Shown one piece after another: positions 10,050 to 18,306 of a DNA stretch of 64,000 bases. The translations under genes and the position numbers were made by a program. The stretch lies in assembly GCA_910575055.1 (NCBI GenBank), contig CAJTDC010000016.1, positions 1 to 64,000 on the forward strand. The letters are read 5' to 3'. The stretch comes from Clostridia bacterium (lineage in GTDB: Bacteria > Bacillota > Clostridia > Lachnospirales > Anaerotignaceae). Within the stretch, counting starts at the first letter, position 1. Each line of letters starts with the position of its first letter. Under the pieces are notes generated by a model that saw only the letters and a list, made by a program, of their open reading frames with translations, was not told where the DNA came from and did not search any database.

Positions 10050-10087
10050 ATAATTAGCTAGGTTTTAGTAGATTTTGGAGGATTCAA

Positions 10088-10393
10088 ATGACAAAAGATG
10101 GAGATGCGGTACAACAATTTATACAGACGCAAAAGCAAGTGTTAGATTTTTTTCAATGTGAGGGAGATTTTTTTATAAAACCGCTCATGGAATATGAATG
10201 GACAGTTTGTAGTACAGAAGATTTTTATTTCCTTTCTTATTGGATGAAACCAAACAAGAGAATAAATGCTGTCATAGTAAAAAGAAATGGAGTACCTATG
10301 GTTTATCAAAAAAAGGAATATACAATGGTTGTTGCTATTGATTGTGTAAAGATTGCTTTTGTCTTTCGTAACAGCCGACGAGTTGATGAGTAA
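10088..10393 (+). CDS. Small protein of unknown function (101 aa)
   Basis: The family is not recognised. The frame has a good ribosome site (GGAGG, six bases before the ATG), its own promoter-like sequence and a terminator behind it, so it is probably a real single gene. The protein is a soluble alpha/beta type without signal peptide or membrane segment: an acidic N-terminal helix (KDGDAVQQFIQTQKQVLDFF), then strands rich in aromatic residues (YEWTVCSTEDFYFLSYW) and a basic, hydrophobic C-terminal half with VIVKRNGVPMVYQKKEYTMV. Nothing in it indicates a reaction. Confidence 0.6.
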   Translation: MTKDGDAVQQFIQTQKQVLDFFQCEGDFFIKPLMEYEWTVCSTEDFYFLSYWMKPNKRINAVIVKRNGVPMVYQKKEYTMVVAIDCVKIAFVFRNSRRVDE

Positions 10394-10474
10394 AAAAAAC
10401 AAATGAAAGTTTTAAATATCCCATCATATTCAAAATAGTAGAGCAGTATTAAAAATATCATTTTGCTATGAATA

Positions 10475-10514
10475 AAAAGTCTTGCACTGCTTTACAAGTG
10501 TAAGGCTTTTTGTA
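10475..10514 (+). terminator. Terminator after the 10.1 kb gene
   Basis: Stem AGTCTTGCACT / AGTGTAAGGCT with two G-U pairs and a short loop, then TTTTTGTAATTT. Confidence 0.75.
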
Positions 10515-10614
10515 ATTTAAAAAAGGATAAGTCTAATATTGGCACTGCATATTTTTACAGAAATGGACAAAATATAAATGTAGCTTCACATAAAAAGAAA
10601 AGGGGGCTGTATTT

Positions 10615-11229
10615 ATGTTGTGCATTGGTATATTGGGGGAGAATTTAAAGGAACAAACAATAGAGCAGATAGTATATTTTGTAAAACAGTATGGTAAAGA
10701 TTATGTATGTTTTTGTGGAACAAAAAAAGAAAAAGAATTTGAAGAAGCATATCAAAAAGCAAAAAGCAGTAAAAATTCGCTTTTTTTAGTACCTGTATAC
10801 GCAAAAACAGTAAAATATTGTAAAAATAGAAATTTAGCATTTTCTATTTTTATCCATTTAGGAAGTACAAAAAACTATGAATATACCAAAGAAGACATTG
10901 CTTGTTTGGTAAAAAACACTATATTAGTAGTTAATACAGATGACAGAAGAGTTTTTCCTCTAAAATTAAAAACAGGAAATAGGCTGATTACTTGCGGAGT
11001 AAATCATAGAGCAAGTGTAACGCTTTCTAGCTATTTGGAGCCTATGGGAGATGAGAAAAGCAGTAAAATACAATGTTGTATACAGAGAAATATACCTACT
11101 GTTTCAGGCAAAATTTTTGAGCCACAAGAATTTTCGTTGATATTGGAGCAGGGACAAAAAAGCGTTTCTGGTGCATTAGCAGCCATTACCACATTGATTG
11201 CCGCTGATGTAGAAATTGGTGAAATTTGA
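10615..11229 (+). CDS. Mur-ligase-like central-domain protein without ATP site (probable pseudoenzyme)
   Basis: A 204-residue protein that lines up with the central domain of Mur ligases and not with their N- or C-terminal domains. Compared with the MurE encoded at 48-49.5 kb: CIGILGENLKEQT sits where VIGVTGTNGKTTT should be, so the P-loop is lost; VVNTDDRRVF matches VINIDDEAGEF; LITCGVNHRASVTLSS matches VLTFGIEKQADITAKE; SVSGALAAITTLIAADVEI matches SIYNALGAIGACVFMGIAM. Catalytic ATP and metal residues are absent, so ligase activity is very unlikely. A scaffold, sensor or UDP-precursor binder is possible but speculative. It has a weak ribosome site (AAAAGGGGG, spacing about 11). Confidence 0.55.
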   Translation: MLCIGILGENLKEQTIEQIVYFVKQYGKDYVCFCGTKKEKEFEEAYQKAKSSKNSLFLVPVYAKTVKYCKNRNLAFSIFIHLGSTKNYEYTKEDIACLVKNTILVVNTDDRRVFPLKLKTGNRLITCGVNHRASVTLSSYLEPMGDEKSSKIQCCIQRNIPTVSGKIFEPQEFSLILEQGQKSVSGALAAITTLIAADVEIGEI

Positions 11230-11429
11230 AATAAATAGAGAGAATGGTTTTTTATGGTATATAAAGATGAAATAAAACGCTTCTAAAGATAAAAGAAATA
11301 GAATAGGATACTATACAGAGTAAAAAAAGAACCGTTTGTTAATTTCAAAAAAAAGGTTGTAAAAAGGACAAATGTTTTTTTTAAAAGTATAAAAAAGCGG
11401 TCTAATAAACAATGAGGGGAGATTTGGAT

Positions 11430-12095
11430 ATGCATACAGAAGGATTGTTAGAAAATAATAGCATTTATATTGCAGGTAAAATAATAGAAGAGTGCGAATT
11501 TAGTCATGAAGTATATGGAGAAGGATTTTATTTATTTAAAATTTCTTCAGAAAGACTGAGTGATAATGAAGATATATTGCCTATTACAGTATCGGAAAGA
11601 CTCATTGATAAACAAAGTTTAAAATTGGGTACGAGAGTAGAAGTAATAGGACAATTAAGAAGTTATAATAATTATGGCAATAAAAAAAATAAATTAGTGC
11701 TTACAATATTTGCAAGAGAGATTAATTTATTGGAAGAAGATACAGAGCAAAATCCAAATCAAATATTTTTAAATGGATTTATATGCAAACCTCCTGTATA
11801 TAGAAAAACACCTTTTGGTAGAGAAATTTGTGATATATTGGTGGCAGTAAATAGAGCATATAATAAATCAGACTATATTCCTTGTATTGCGTGGGGAAGA
11901 AACGCAAGATATTTGTCTAATTTATCTGTAGGAGAAAATATTAAAATATGGGGACGAGTCCAGAGTAGAAAATACCAGAAAAAAGTAGAAGATACTGTAG
12001 AAGAAAGAATAGCATATGAAGTTTCTATTTCAAAAATAGAAGTTGCATCTGATAAAAGAGAAAAACAAAAATCAATGGGAAATCATTCATTTTGA
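11430..12095 (+). CDS. Single-stranded DNA-binding protein-like, two OB folds
   Basis: A 221-residue protein with two OB-fold modules. The first (about 10-100) runs from SIYIAGKIIEECEF to LVLTIFAREI; the second (about 112-212) contains NQIFLNGFICKPPVYRKTPFGREICDILVAVNR, of which the pieces FLNGFI, KPPVYRKTPFGRE and DILVAVNR, then IPCIAWGRNA, are typical of SSB proteins. There is no acidic DDDIPF-type tail, which SSB uses to recruit partners. An ATG at 11412 is also in frame, but GAGGGGAG at 11414-11421 is a ribosome site for the ATG at 11430. It may serve in repair or transfer DNA handling; the housekeeping ssb is expected elsewhere. Confidence 0.75.
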   Translation: MHTEGLLENNSIYIAGKIIEECEFSHEVYGEGFYLFKISSERLSDNEDILPITVSERLIDKQSLKLGTRVEVIGQLRSYNNYGNKKNKLVLTIFAREINLLEEDTEQNPNQIFLNGFICKPPVYRKTPFGREICDILVAVNRAYNKSDYIPCIAWGRNARYLSNLSVGENIKIWGRVQSRKYQKKVEDTVEERIAYEVSISKIEVASDKREKQKSMGNHSF

Positions 12096-12105
12096 ACATC
12101 AAACA

Positions 12106-12134
12106 TTGACATTTTTATAAAAGTTTAGTATCAT
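12106..12134 (+). promoter_or_regulatory. Promoter of the DUF6465 gene
   Basis: TTGACA at 12106-12111, a 17-base spacer and TATCAT at 12129-12134, about 40 bases before the start codon. Confidence 0.75.
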
Positions 12135-12174
12135 AACAAAAAGATTATGATATTAAATAAGGGAGGTTTTCAAT

Positions 12175-12381
12175 ATGAAAGCGAACATAAATATAGAATT
12201 TTATGGAAAAACGATTTCAGCAAAAGATTTAGAAGATGAGGCAAAATTGGTGTGGAAAGAAGAAGGAAGAAAAATTAAAGATATGAGAGAATTAGATTTG
12301 TACTATAAACCAGAAGAGGGCAACTGTTATTATGTTGTAAATGGTACAGAAAAAGGTAGTTTCCATGTAGAAGCGAAATAA
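12175..12381 (+). CDS. DUF6465 family small protein
   Basis: A 68-residue soluble protein beginning MKANINIEFYGKTISAKDLE and ending in strands around YYKPEEGNCYYVVNGTEKGSF. This pattern (Lys-x-x-Asp-x-x-x-Leu-Asp-Leu-Tyr-x-Lys-Pro-Glu-Glu, then YYVVN) is that of DUF6465, a small family common in Clostridia with no known function. It has a textbook promoter, a GGGAGG ribosome site and its own terminator, so it is likely well expressed as a single gene. Confidence 0.75.
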   Translation: MKANINIEFYGKTISAKDLEDEAKLVWKEEGRKIKDMRELDLYYKPEEGNCYYVVNGTEKGSFHVEAK

Positions 12382-12382
12382 A

Positions 12383-12413
12383 AAAAGCAGGTTGTCTGCC
12401 TGCCTTTGTATTA
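12383..12413 (+). terminator. Terminator after the DUF6465 gene
   Basis: Stem GCAGG / CCTGC with flanking A/T pairing (AAAAGCAGG ... CCTGCCTTT), directly after the stop codon. Confidence 0.6.
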
Positions 12414-12438
12414 TTTAGTATATGGAGGCTGAAGAAAA

Positions 12439-12933
12439 GTGAGAAAAGGCAATGTATTTGTTTATTATGGAAGTGGAAAAGGCAAAACATCTCTTGCAAT
12501 AGGGCGAGGGATTAGGCAACTGGGTCAAGGTCATTCTGTGACAATGATACAGTTTATGGATTATGATAATAAAACAGAGATAACGCCGTTAAAAAAATTA
12601 GAGCCTGATTTTAGAGTATTCTGTTTTGAAAAAGCAAGAGATTGTATTGACGAAACAGATGAGTGTGTAAAAAAAGAAATTTTAAATGAAATCAGAGTTG
12701 GCTTTACATTTGCAAAAAAAATATTAGAAACAGGCGAATGTGATATATTAATATTAAATGGCATATTAGACGCTTTAGAAAAGGGATATATTTCAGTGGA
12801 GGAAGTACAATCTGCATTATGTAAAAGGGCTTCTTATATGGACGTAATGTTAACAGGAGAACATATTAATGCAGAAGTATTTGAATATGCCGATTTTGTA
12901 TATACTATTACTGCCGAAAAAGAAGAAGAATAA
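12439..12933 (+). CDS. CobO/BtuR-like P-loop protein with altered Walker B
   Basis: A 164-residue relative of corrinoid adenosyltransferases (CobA/CobO/BtuR type), which attach the adenosyl group to cobalt. The P-loop YGSGKGKTS at 10-18 and MIQFM are kept. The Walker B strand, normally ending ILDE, reads ILILNGILDAL here (Asn107, Gly108), and the usual LTGR is LTGEH. The C-terminal KHYYxKGI substrate segment is missing; the protein ends TITAEKEEE. A standard cobO is present at 62.4 kb, so this is a divergent paralogue, perhaps with another or no catalytic role. Start is GTG with TGGAGG about 10 bases upstream. Confidence 0.75.
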   Translation: MRKGNVFVYYGSGKGKTSLAIGRGIRQLGQGHSVTMIQFMDYDNKTEITPLKKLEPDFRVFCFEKARDCIDETDECVKKEILNEIRVGFTFAKKILETGECDILILNGILDALEKGYISVEEVQSALCKRASYMDVMLTGEHINAEVFEYADFVYTITAEKEEE

Positions 12934-12943
12934 AAAAATAATG

Positions 12944-12986
12944 ACCTTTCAAATAGTAATAATGCTGTTTGAAAGGTTTTTAAATT
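12944..12986 (+). terminator. Terminator after the CobO-like gene
   Basis: Long stem ACCTTTCAAATAG / CTGTTTGAAAGGT, followed by TTTTAAATTT. Confidence 0.85.
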
Positions 12987-13080
12987 TATTATAAAAATAG
13001 TATTGCAATTTGTAGCAAAGTATAGTAATCTATAATTGTAGTGCACTAAAAATATAGTTTTCAGTAGAAGGAGGAATTTT

Positions 13081-14040
13081 ATGAAAAAACTGAAAAGAAA
13101 AATTGCAGTATTGTTAATATTTTGTTTAGTATTGTTATGTGCTGGATGCAATAGTACAAGTGAACCAAATAATGAAGAACCAAATAATCCAAATAATGAA
13201 ACAGATAATGAAGCGAATGAAGAAAAACAAAGTATAAGTTATAATGAATATTTTGCTCAAATAGTTAGTGAAAATGTAGAAAATTTAGACTGGACAATAT
13301 TGTTAATGGATTTAAAAACTGGAGAAGTTTTAGGAAGTTATGGAGATATAAATGATAACTTTGAACCAGGAGATATATTAAAACCTATAGTGTATGCTTC
13401 TCTTATAGAAAATGGTGTTTTGTTAGAAGAAAGTGTTGATGTTTCTGTTGCAGAATATAATGGAGAGTATTGTCGTTCCAAAGAAAATTTTGCAGAGGGA
13501 GAAACAAAAACAGTATTAGAAAGTATGGAACTATTAAATAATCCAGCAGTAATTAATATATGGAAAGGCTTTGATAAAAAAGAGGAGATATTGTATGATT
13601 TAAGCAGCATTGGTGTAATGTTAGATGATGATTTAGCGGCACTGATGGGATATAAAACAATCGTAAGTGGTAAAGATATTGCACAAGTATATCGTGCATT
13701 TGCAGATAGTGAACAACAAAGCGATGAGCCATTTACTATGTCAATAGAAACAAAACTAGTAATAAATGATATATTGAAAAAAACATTTGAAAATGTATGT
13801 AAATATAACACAGGTAATTATACACCTTATGGCATATTTGAAATCATTTCTGATACAGAAAATGAAAACAATACTATGAATAGTAGTGCAAATTTTGCAG
13901 GATATTTGAAAAGTAAAACAGAGAAAGAAGAAGGTGTTGTGTTAATAGTAAATGTGACAACTTCTGAACAAGAATATAGCATTGAAGATTTAAAAGAAAT
14001 GGTGAGTGATATTTTTGTTGATTATATATTGAGACAATAA
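13081..14040 (+). CDS. Lipoprotein with a degenerate penicillin-binding transpeptidase domain
   Basis: A 319-residue predicted lipoprotein. Residues 1-22 are a signal peptide with lipobox LLCAGC (Cys22 lipidated), followed by an Asn/Glu/Pro-rich linker to about 50. The rest follows the order of a class B PBP transpeptidase: FEPGDILKPIVYASLIENG matches FEPGSIFKPITVAAALEEG of the PBP at 43.6 kb, LLNNPAVINIW matches the SCNP segment, and VVLIVNVTT matches the strand after KTG. All three catalytic motifs are changed: Ser of SxxK is Asp98, SxN is L-N-N at 152-154, KTG is D-T-E at 258-260. It cannot acylate peptidoglycan by the usual mechanism. Probably an extracytoplasmic regulator or binding partner; the function is not known. 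Good ribosome site AAGGAGGAATTTT. Confidence 0.7.
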   Translation: MKKLKRKIAVLLIFCLVLLCAGCNSTSEPNNEEPNNPNNETDNEANEEKQSISYNEYFAQIVSENVENLDWTILLMDLKTGEVLGSYGDINDNFEPGDILKPIVYASLIENGVLLEESVDVSVAEYNGEYCRSKENFAEGETKTVLESMELLNNPAVINIWKGFDKKEEILYDLSSIGVMLDDDLAALMGYKTIVSGKDIAQVYRAFADSEQQSDEPFTMSIETKLVINDILKKTFENVCKYNTGNYTPYGIFEIISDTENENNTMNSSANFAGYLKSKTEKEEGVVLIVNVTTSEQEYSIEDLKEMVSDIFVDYILRQ

Positions 14041-14072
14041 AGGATTTTTTGTGGACTTTATCTACACCTACT

Positions 14073-14096
14073 AACTTTTTTGAAAAAAAGTTGGAC
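14073..14096 (+). terminator. A/T-rich hairpin after the lipoprotein gene
   Basis: Stem AACTTTTTT / AAAAAAGTT with a three-base loop. It has no long T-run of its own. Confidence 0.35.
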
Positions 14097-14129
14097 AAAA
14101 AACTTTATTATAAGAATTAACGTTTTTCT

Positions 14130-14162
14130 AGACTGTTTTATTTTAAGCAGTCTTTTTTTATT
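14130..14162 (+). terminator. Terminator before the radical-SAM operon
   Basis: Stem AGACTG / CAGTCT with a 12-base loop followed by TTTTTTTATTT. Confidence 0.7.
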
Positions 14163-14240
14163 TCAGTGATATTTTTCGTGCAATTTTTGATAAAATGGGG
14201 TATTATGAATATATTGTGTGAAATTTTAGGAGGAAAAAGC

Positions 14241-16082
14241 ATGAAAAATCGTATACCAGATGAAATACTATTACAAGTAGAAAAGCCAGCAAGATATACA
14301 GGAAATGAGATTAATATGGTAGTAAAAGACCCTAATAAAGTGGATATACGCTTTGGATTTTGTTTTCCAGATGTATATGAAGTAGGTATGTCACATTTAG
14401 GCTTGCAAATATTATATTATTTTTTAAATAGGAGAGAAGATACTTATTGTGAGAGAGTGTTTGCACCGTGGACAGATTTAGAGCAAAAAATGAGAGAAAA
14501 TAACATTCCTCTTTTTTCTATAGAAACACAGCAAGATATAAAAGACTTTGATTTTTTAGGTTTTACATTACAATATGAAATGAGTTATACCAATGTGTTG
14601 AATATGTTAGATTTAGCAGGAATACCTCTTTTTTCTAAATATAGAACAGAAAAAGACCCTATTATAGTATGTGGAGGTTCTTGTGCTTATAATCCAGAGC
14701 CTTTGGCAGAATTTGTGGATTTTTTCTATTTAGGGGAAGGAGAAGTATTGTATGATGATATATTAGAATTGTACAAACAAAATAAAAAAGCAGGTGGTAC
14801 AAAACAGCAATTTTTAGAAAAACTATTACAGTTTGACAGTATATATATTCCAAAATATTATGATGTGACTTATAAAGAAAATGGAGAAATTGCCTCTTTT
14901 TTACCCAATCATAAAAATGCTAGAAAAATCATACAAAAAACAGTTGTATTAGATATGGATACGGTATATTATCCTGAAAAACAACTTGTGCCTCTTATAG
15001 ATGTAGTACACGATAGAGTAACATTGGAATTATTTAGAGGTTGTATTAGAGGCTGTAGATTTTGTCAAGCAGGTTTTGTATATCGTCCTGTAAGAGAAAA
15101 AACAGCACAAACATTGCTAAAACAAGCAGAACAATTAGTAAAAAATTCTGGACACGAAGAAATATCATTAATTTCATTAAGTACAAGTGATTTTACTTGT
15201 TTTGAAGAATTAGCAAATGGCTTATTAGAAGAATTTTCAAAAGAAGAAGTAAGTTTGTCATTACCTTCATTAAGAATAGATGCTTTTTCATTGGAATTGA
15301 TGGAGAAAATACAAGAAGTAAGAAAAAGTTCATTGACATTTGCACCAGAAGCAGGTACACAAAGATTAAGAAATGTTATAAATAAAAATTTGACAGAAGA
15401 GGAAATATTAAGAGGATGTGCACTTGCTTTTTCAGGGGGTTGGACAAGAGTAAAATTGTATTTTATGATAGGACTACCCACAGAAACAGAACAAGATTTA
15501 AAAGGTATTGCAGAACTTTCAGAAAAAATTGTTGAAAAATATTATGAATTACCAAAAGAAAAACGCCCTAGACCTGTACAAGTAGTAGCAAGTAGTTCTT
15601 GTTTTGTGCCAAAGCCATTTACACCATTTCAATGGGACGCACAAAATACATTTGATGAATTTTTGCAGAAAGCAAAAACAGTGAAAAAACAAATTACAAA
15701 AAAACAGTTAAAATATCAATATCACGATGTAAAATTGAGTTTTTTGGAAGGTGTTATTGCAAGGGGAGATAGAAAAGTAGCAAAAGCAATTTATAGAGCG
15801 TGGCAGTTAGGCTGTAAATTTGATGGTTGGAATGATTTGTTTCAGTATGATAAATGGATACAGGCATTTGAGGAAACAGGCATTGACCCAGCTTTTTATG
15901 CTAATAGAGAAAGAAGTTATGATGAGATATTACCTTGGGATCATATTTCTGTAGGAGTTTCAAAACAGTTTTTGATAAACGAAAGAGAAAAAGCAATAAA
16001 AGAAGAAGTAACACCAAATTGCAGACAAGAGTGTTCTCATTGTGGTGCAAAATGTTTTGGAAGGGGTGTTTGTTATGAATGA
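14241..16082 (+). CDS. B12-binding-domain radical SAM protein, TIGR03960 family
   Basis: A 613-residue protein of the TIGR03960 family, found next to a DUF2344 protein and RNase G in many Clostridia; its substrate is unknown. An N-terminal region holds a Rossmann-like cobalamin-type fold (RFGFCFPDVYEVGMSHLGLQ begins it), followed by the radical-SAM cluster motif RGCIRGCRFCQAGFVYRP and a TIM barrel with FAPEAGTQRLR and YFMIGLPTE. A Cys-rich tail (CRQECSHCGAKCFGRGVC) may bind another cluster. The frame is open from 14166, but the ATG at 14241 has TTAGGAGG seven bases upstream and starts the family sequence (MKNRIPDEILLQVEKPARYT). Confidence 0.92.
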   Translation: MKNRIPDEILLQVEKPARYTGNEINMVVKDPNKVDIRFGFCFPDVYEVGMSHLGLQILYYFLNRREDTYCERVFAPWTDLEQKMRENNIPLFSIETQQDIKDFDFLGFTLQYEMSYTNVLNMLDLAGIPLFSKYRTEKDPIIVCGGSCAYNPEPLAEFVDFFYLGEGEVLYDDILELYKQNKKAGGTKQQFLEKLLQFDSIYIPKYYDVTYKENGEIASFLPNHKNARKIIQKTVVLDMDTVYYPEKQLVPLIDVVHDRVTLELFRGCIRGCRFCQAGFVYRPVREKTAQTLLKQAEQLVKNSGHEEISLISLSTSDFTCFEELANGLLEEFSKEEVSLSLPSLRIDAFSLELMEKIQEVRKSSLTFAPEAGTQRLRNVINKNLTEEEILRGCALAFSGGWTRVKLYFMIGLPTETEQDLKGIAELSEKIVEKYYELPKEKRPRPVQVVASSSCFVPKPFTPFQWDAQNTFDEFLQKAKTVKKQITKKQLKYQYHDVKLSFLEGVIARGDRKVAKAIYRAWQLGCKFDGWNDLFQYDKWIQAFEETGIDPAFYANRERSYDEILPWDHISVGVSKQFLINEREKAIKEEVTPNCRQECSHCGAKCFGRGVCYE

Positions 16083-16857
16083 GCAAAAACAAATTGACTA
16101 TAGTCAAAAGGGATATACAAAACCTAAAGAACATTTTATATATAGAGTAAAATTTACAAAAGGAGAAGAAGTAAAATTTATAGGACATTTGGACATTATG
16201 AGATTGTTTCAAAGAGCAATCAAGAGGGCAAAATTGCCTGTAGCATATTCACAAGGATTTAATCCTCATCAGCTTCTGTCATTTGCAAATCCTTTGACAT
16301 TAGGTACAACAAGTGAAGGAGAATATGGTGATTTTGAAATGGCAGAAAAAATAGAACCTGCATTTGTAATGAATGAATTAAATAAAACATTGCCTAAAGG
16401 GGTAAAAGTTCTGGACAGTGTACTAATAACGCAAAAAGCACAAAGTGCTATGGCATCTATTGATGGAGCAAAATATATTGTTTATGCGGATAAAAAATTA
16501 ACAAAGGAACTGTTAGAAAAAAATATAAATGAATTTTTAGCACAAAAAGAAATATTCGTTATGAAAAAGACAAAAAACAATGAAAAAATAACAGATATTA
16601 GAAAAGATATATTTGATATGAAAAATATATCTGATGAAAGAGAAATAAAAATTTATTTGTATTTGGCAGCAGGCAGCAGAAGAAATTTAAAACCAGAACC
16701 TGTAATAAAAAGTTTTTATGAGTATTTGGGATTAGAATTTGAAAAATATTATATGAAATATCATAGATTGGATTTAATGAGAAAAGAAGAAGGAAAAGGT
16801 TGGCTAGCACTAGGAGAAGAAATAGGTGTTCGAAGTATTGGAGGAAAATATGAATAG
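16075..16857 (+). CDS. TIGR03936 / DUF2344 protein
   Basis: A 260-residue partner of the preceding radical-SAM enzyme; in some genomes the two are fused. Key stretch: VKFIGHLDIMRLFQRAIKRA, then PVAYSQGFNPH, the DUF2344 hallmark. It overlaps the upstream gene by eight bases and the downstream rng by eight, so all three are translationally coupled. The ATG at 16075 follows GGAAGGGG, whereas the earlier in-frame ATG at 16042 has no ribosome site. The pair is suspected to act on RNA or a cofactor; the reaction is not established. Confidence 0.92.
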   Translation: MNEQKQIDYSQKGYTKPKEHFIYRVKFTKGEEVKFIGHLDIMRLFQRAIKRAKLPVAYSQGFNPHQLLSFANPLTLGTTSEGEYGDFEMAEKIEPAFVMNELNKTLPKGVKVLDSVLITQKAQSAMASIDGAKYIVYADKKLTKELLEKNINEFLAQKEIFVMKKTKNNEKITDIRKDIFDMKNISDEREIKIYLYLAAGSRRNLKPEPVIKSFYEYLGLEFEKYYMKYHRLDLMRKEEGKGWLALGEEIGVRSIGGKYE

Positions 16858-18301
16858 AATATTGGTGGATTGTTCTACACATCAAATCAATATAGGCGTT
16901 GTAGAGGAAGGAGAGTTAGTAGAATACTTTGTTGAAAATAAACAAAATAAAAGTATTGTAGGTAATATTTATGCTGCTAGAGTAGAGGCTGTGTTGTCTG
17001 GTATGCAGTCTGCATTTGTAAATATTGGACAACAAAAAAATGCGTATTATTATTATGGCAATACTAGAGCACAAAAAGATAAACCAGAACAAAAAAGTAA
17101 AAAGCCTAAAGTAGGAGATAGTATTATAGTACAAGTACAAAAAGATGCTGTAGCTACAAAAGGAGCTGTTGTGACAGATAATATTTCATTGGCAGGAAAA
17201 TTTGTGGTGTTATTGCCTGATAGAGCAGGGGAAATCGGCATATCAAAAAAAATAGAACAAAAACAACAAAAAGCACGTATTGAAAAGTGTGTACAAAATA
17301 TATTGCCTTCAAATTATAGTGTCATTGTAAGAACAAACGGAGAAACAAAAACAGAAAGTGAATTTCAATCAGAAATAGATATGCTTATAAAAAAAGCAGA
17401 AAAAATAAAACAACAGGGAGAATATGCAAAACCTCCTGCATTGTTATATGAATATGGTGATGTAGTATTAAAACAGTTAAGAGATATTTATACAGCTAAT
17501 ATAGATGAAATCGTAGTAAATGATAAAAATGTTTTTGAAGAAATTAGTAAAGAATATAACAATGTAGTGTTGTCAAAAGAAAAAGGCTCTCTTTTTGCAC
17601 AATATTATGTACAAAAGCAGTCTCAAAAAGCATTAGATAAAAAAGTATGGCTCAAAAGCGGCGGATTTATTGTAATAGAACAAACAGAGGCTTGTGTTGT
17701 AATTGATGTTAATACAGGAAAATATACAGGCAAAAAGAATTTAGAAAAAACGATATTAAAAACAAATTTGGAAGCGGCAGAAGAAATTGCGAAACAGCTT
17801 AGATTAAGAAATTTGTCAGGCATTATTATTGTTGATTTTATAGATATGGCAGAAAAAGAATATAAAGAGGAAGTAATAAAAGCAGTAAAACAGGCTGTCA
17901 AAAAAGACCATATTAAAACAGCAGTAGTAGGTATGACAGAATTGGGACTTTTGCAAATAACAAGAAAAAAGACAAGACCTTCTTTACAGCAGACAATGAC
18001 AGTAAAATGTAAATGCTGTGATGGTGTAGGGCGAGTACCTTCTTTATATGCTGTTGTAGCACAAATAAGACAAGAAGTAATTGCATTATTTGAAAATACA
18101 ATTTATCAAAATGTTGTAGTAGAAGCAAATAATGCAGTGCTGCGTGCATTTTGTGGGGAACAACAAGTATTTCAAAAAGAGTTAGAAAAAGAGTTTAATA
18201 AAAAAATAATCTGTGTAGAAAATGATACTATAGCGTTTGGAATGTTTGATGTGAGAAAGTGTGAAAATATAGATTTAATAAATCAGAATATGGAGCAGTA
18301 A
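16850..18301 (+). CDS. rng: Ribonuclease G/E family endoribonuclease
   Basis: A 483-residue endoribonuclease that cuts single-stranded AU-rich RNA and matures rRNA ends. An S1-type RNA-binding region (about 35-125, starting IVGNIYAARVEAVLSGMQSA) precedes the catalytic DNase I-like part, where the two metal-binding aspartates lie in VVIDVNTGKYTG and IIIVDFIDM. The zinc-link CKCCDGVGRV follows. No long C-terminal scaffold, so it is RNase G-like. The ATG at 16850 sits 6 bases after GGAGG. Confidence 0.95.
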   Translation: MNRILVDCSTHQINIGVVEEGELVEYFVENKQNKSIVGNIYAARVEAVLSGMQSAFVNIGQQKNAYYYYGNTRAQKDKPEQKSKKPKVGDSIIVQVQKDAVATKGAVVTDNISLAGKFVVLLPDRAGEIGISKKIEQKQQKARIEKCVQNILPSNYSVIVRTNGETKTESEFQSEIDMLIKKAEKIKQQGEYAKPPALLYEYGDVVLKQLRDIYTANIDEIVVNDKNVFEEISKEYNNVVLSKEKGSLFAQYYVQKQSQKALDKKVWLKSGGFIVIEQTEACVVIDVNTGKYTGKKNLEKTILKTNLEAAEEIAKQLRLRNLSGIIIVDFIDMAEKEYKEEVIKAVKQAVKKDHIKTAVVGMTELGLLQITRKKTRPSLQQTMTVKCKCCDGVGRVPSLYAVVAQIRQEVIALFENTIYQNVVVEANNAVLRAFCGEQQVFQKELEKEFNKKIICVENDTIAFGMFDVRKCENIDLINQNMEQ

Positions 18302-18306
18302 ATTAT

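Noticed and set aside
10049-10054. Perfect TATAAT as -10 box of the 10.1 kb gene
   Set aside because: It stands 22 bases from TTGACA; the overlapping TACCAT at 17 bases is the better partner.
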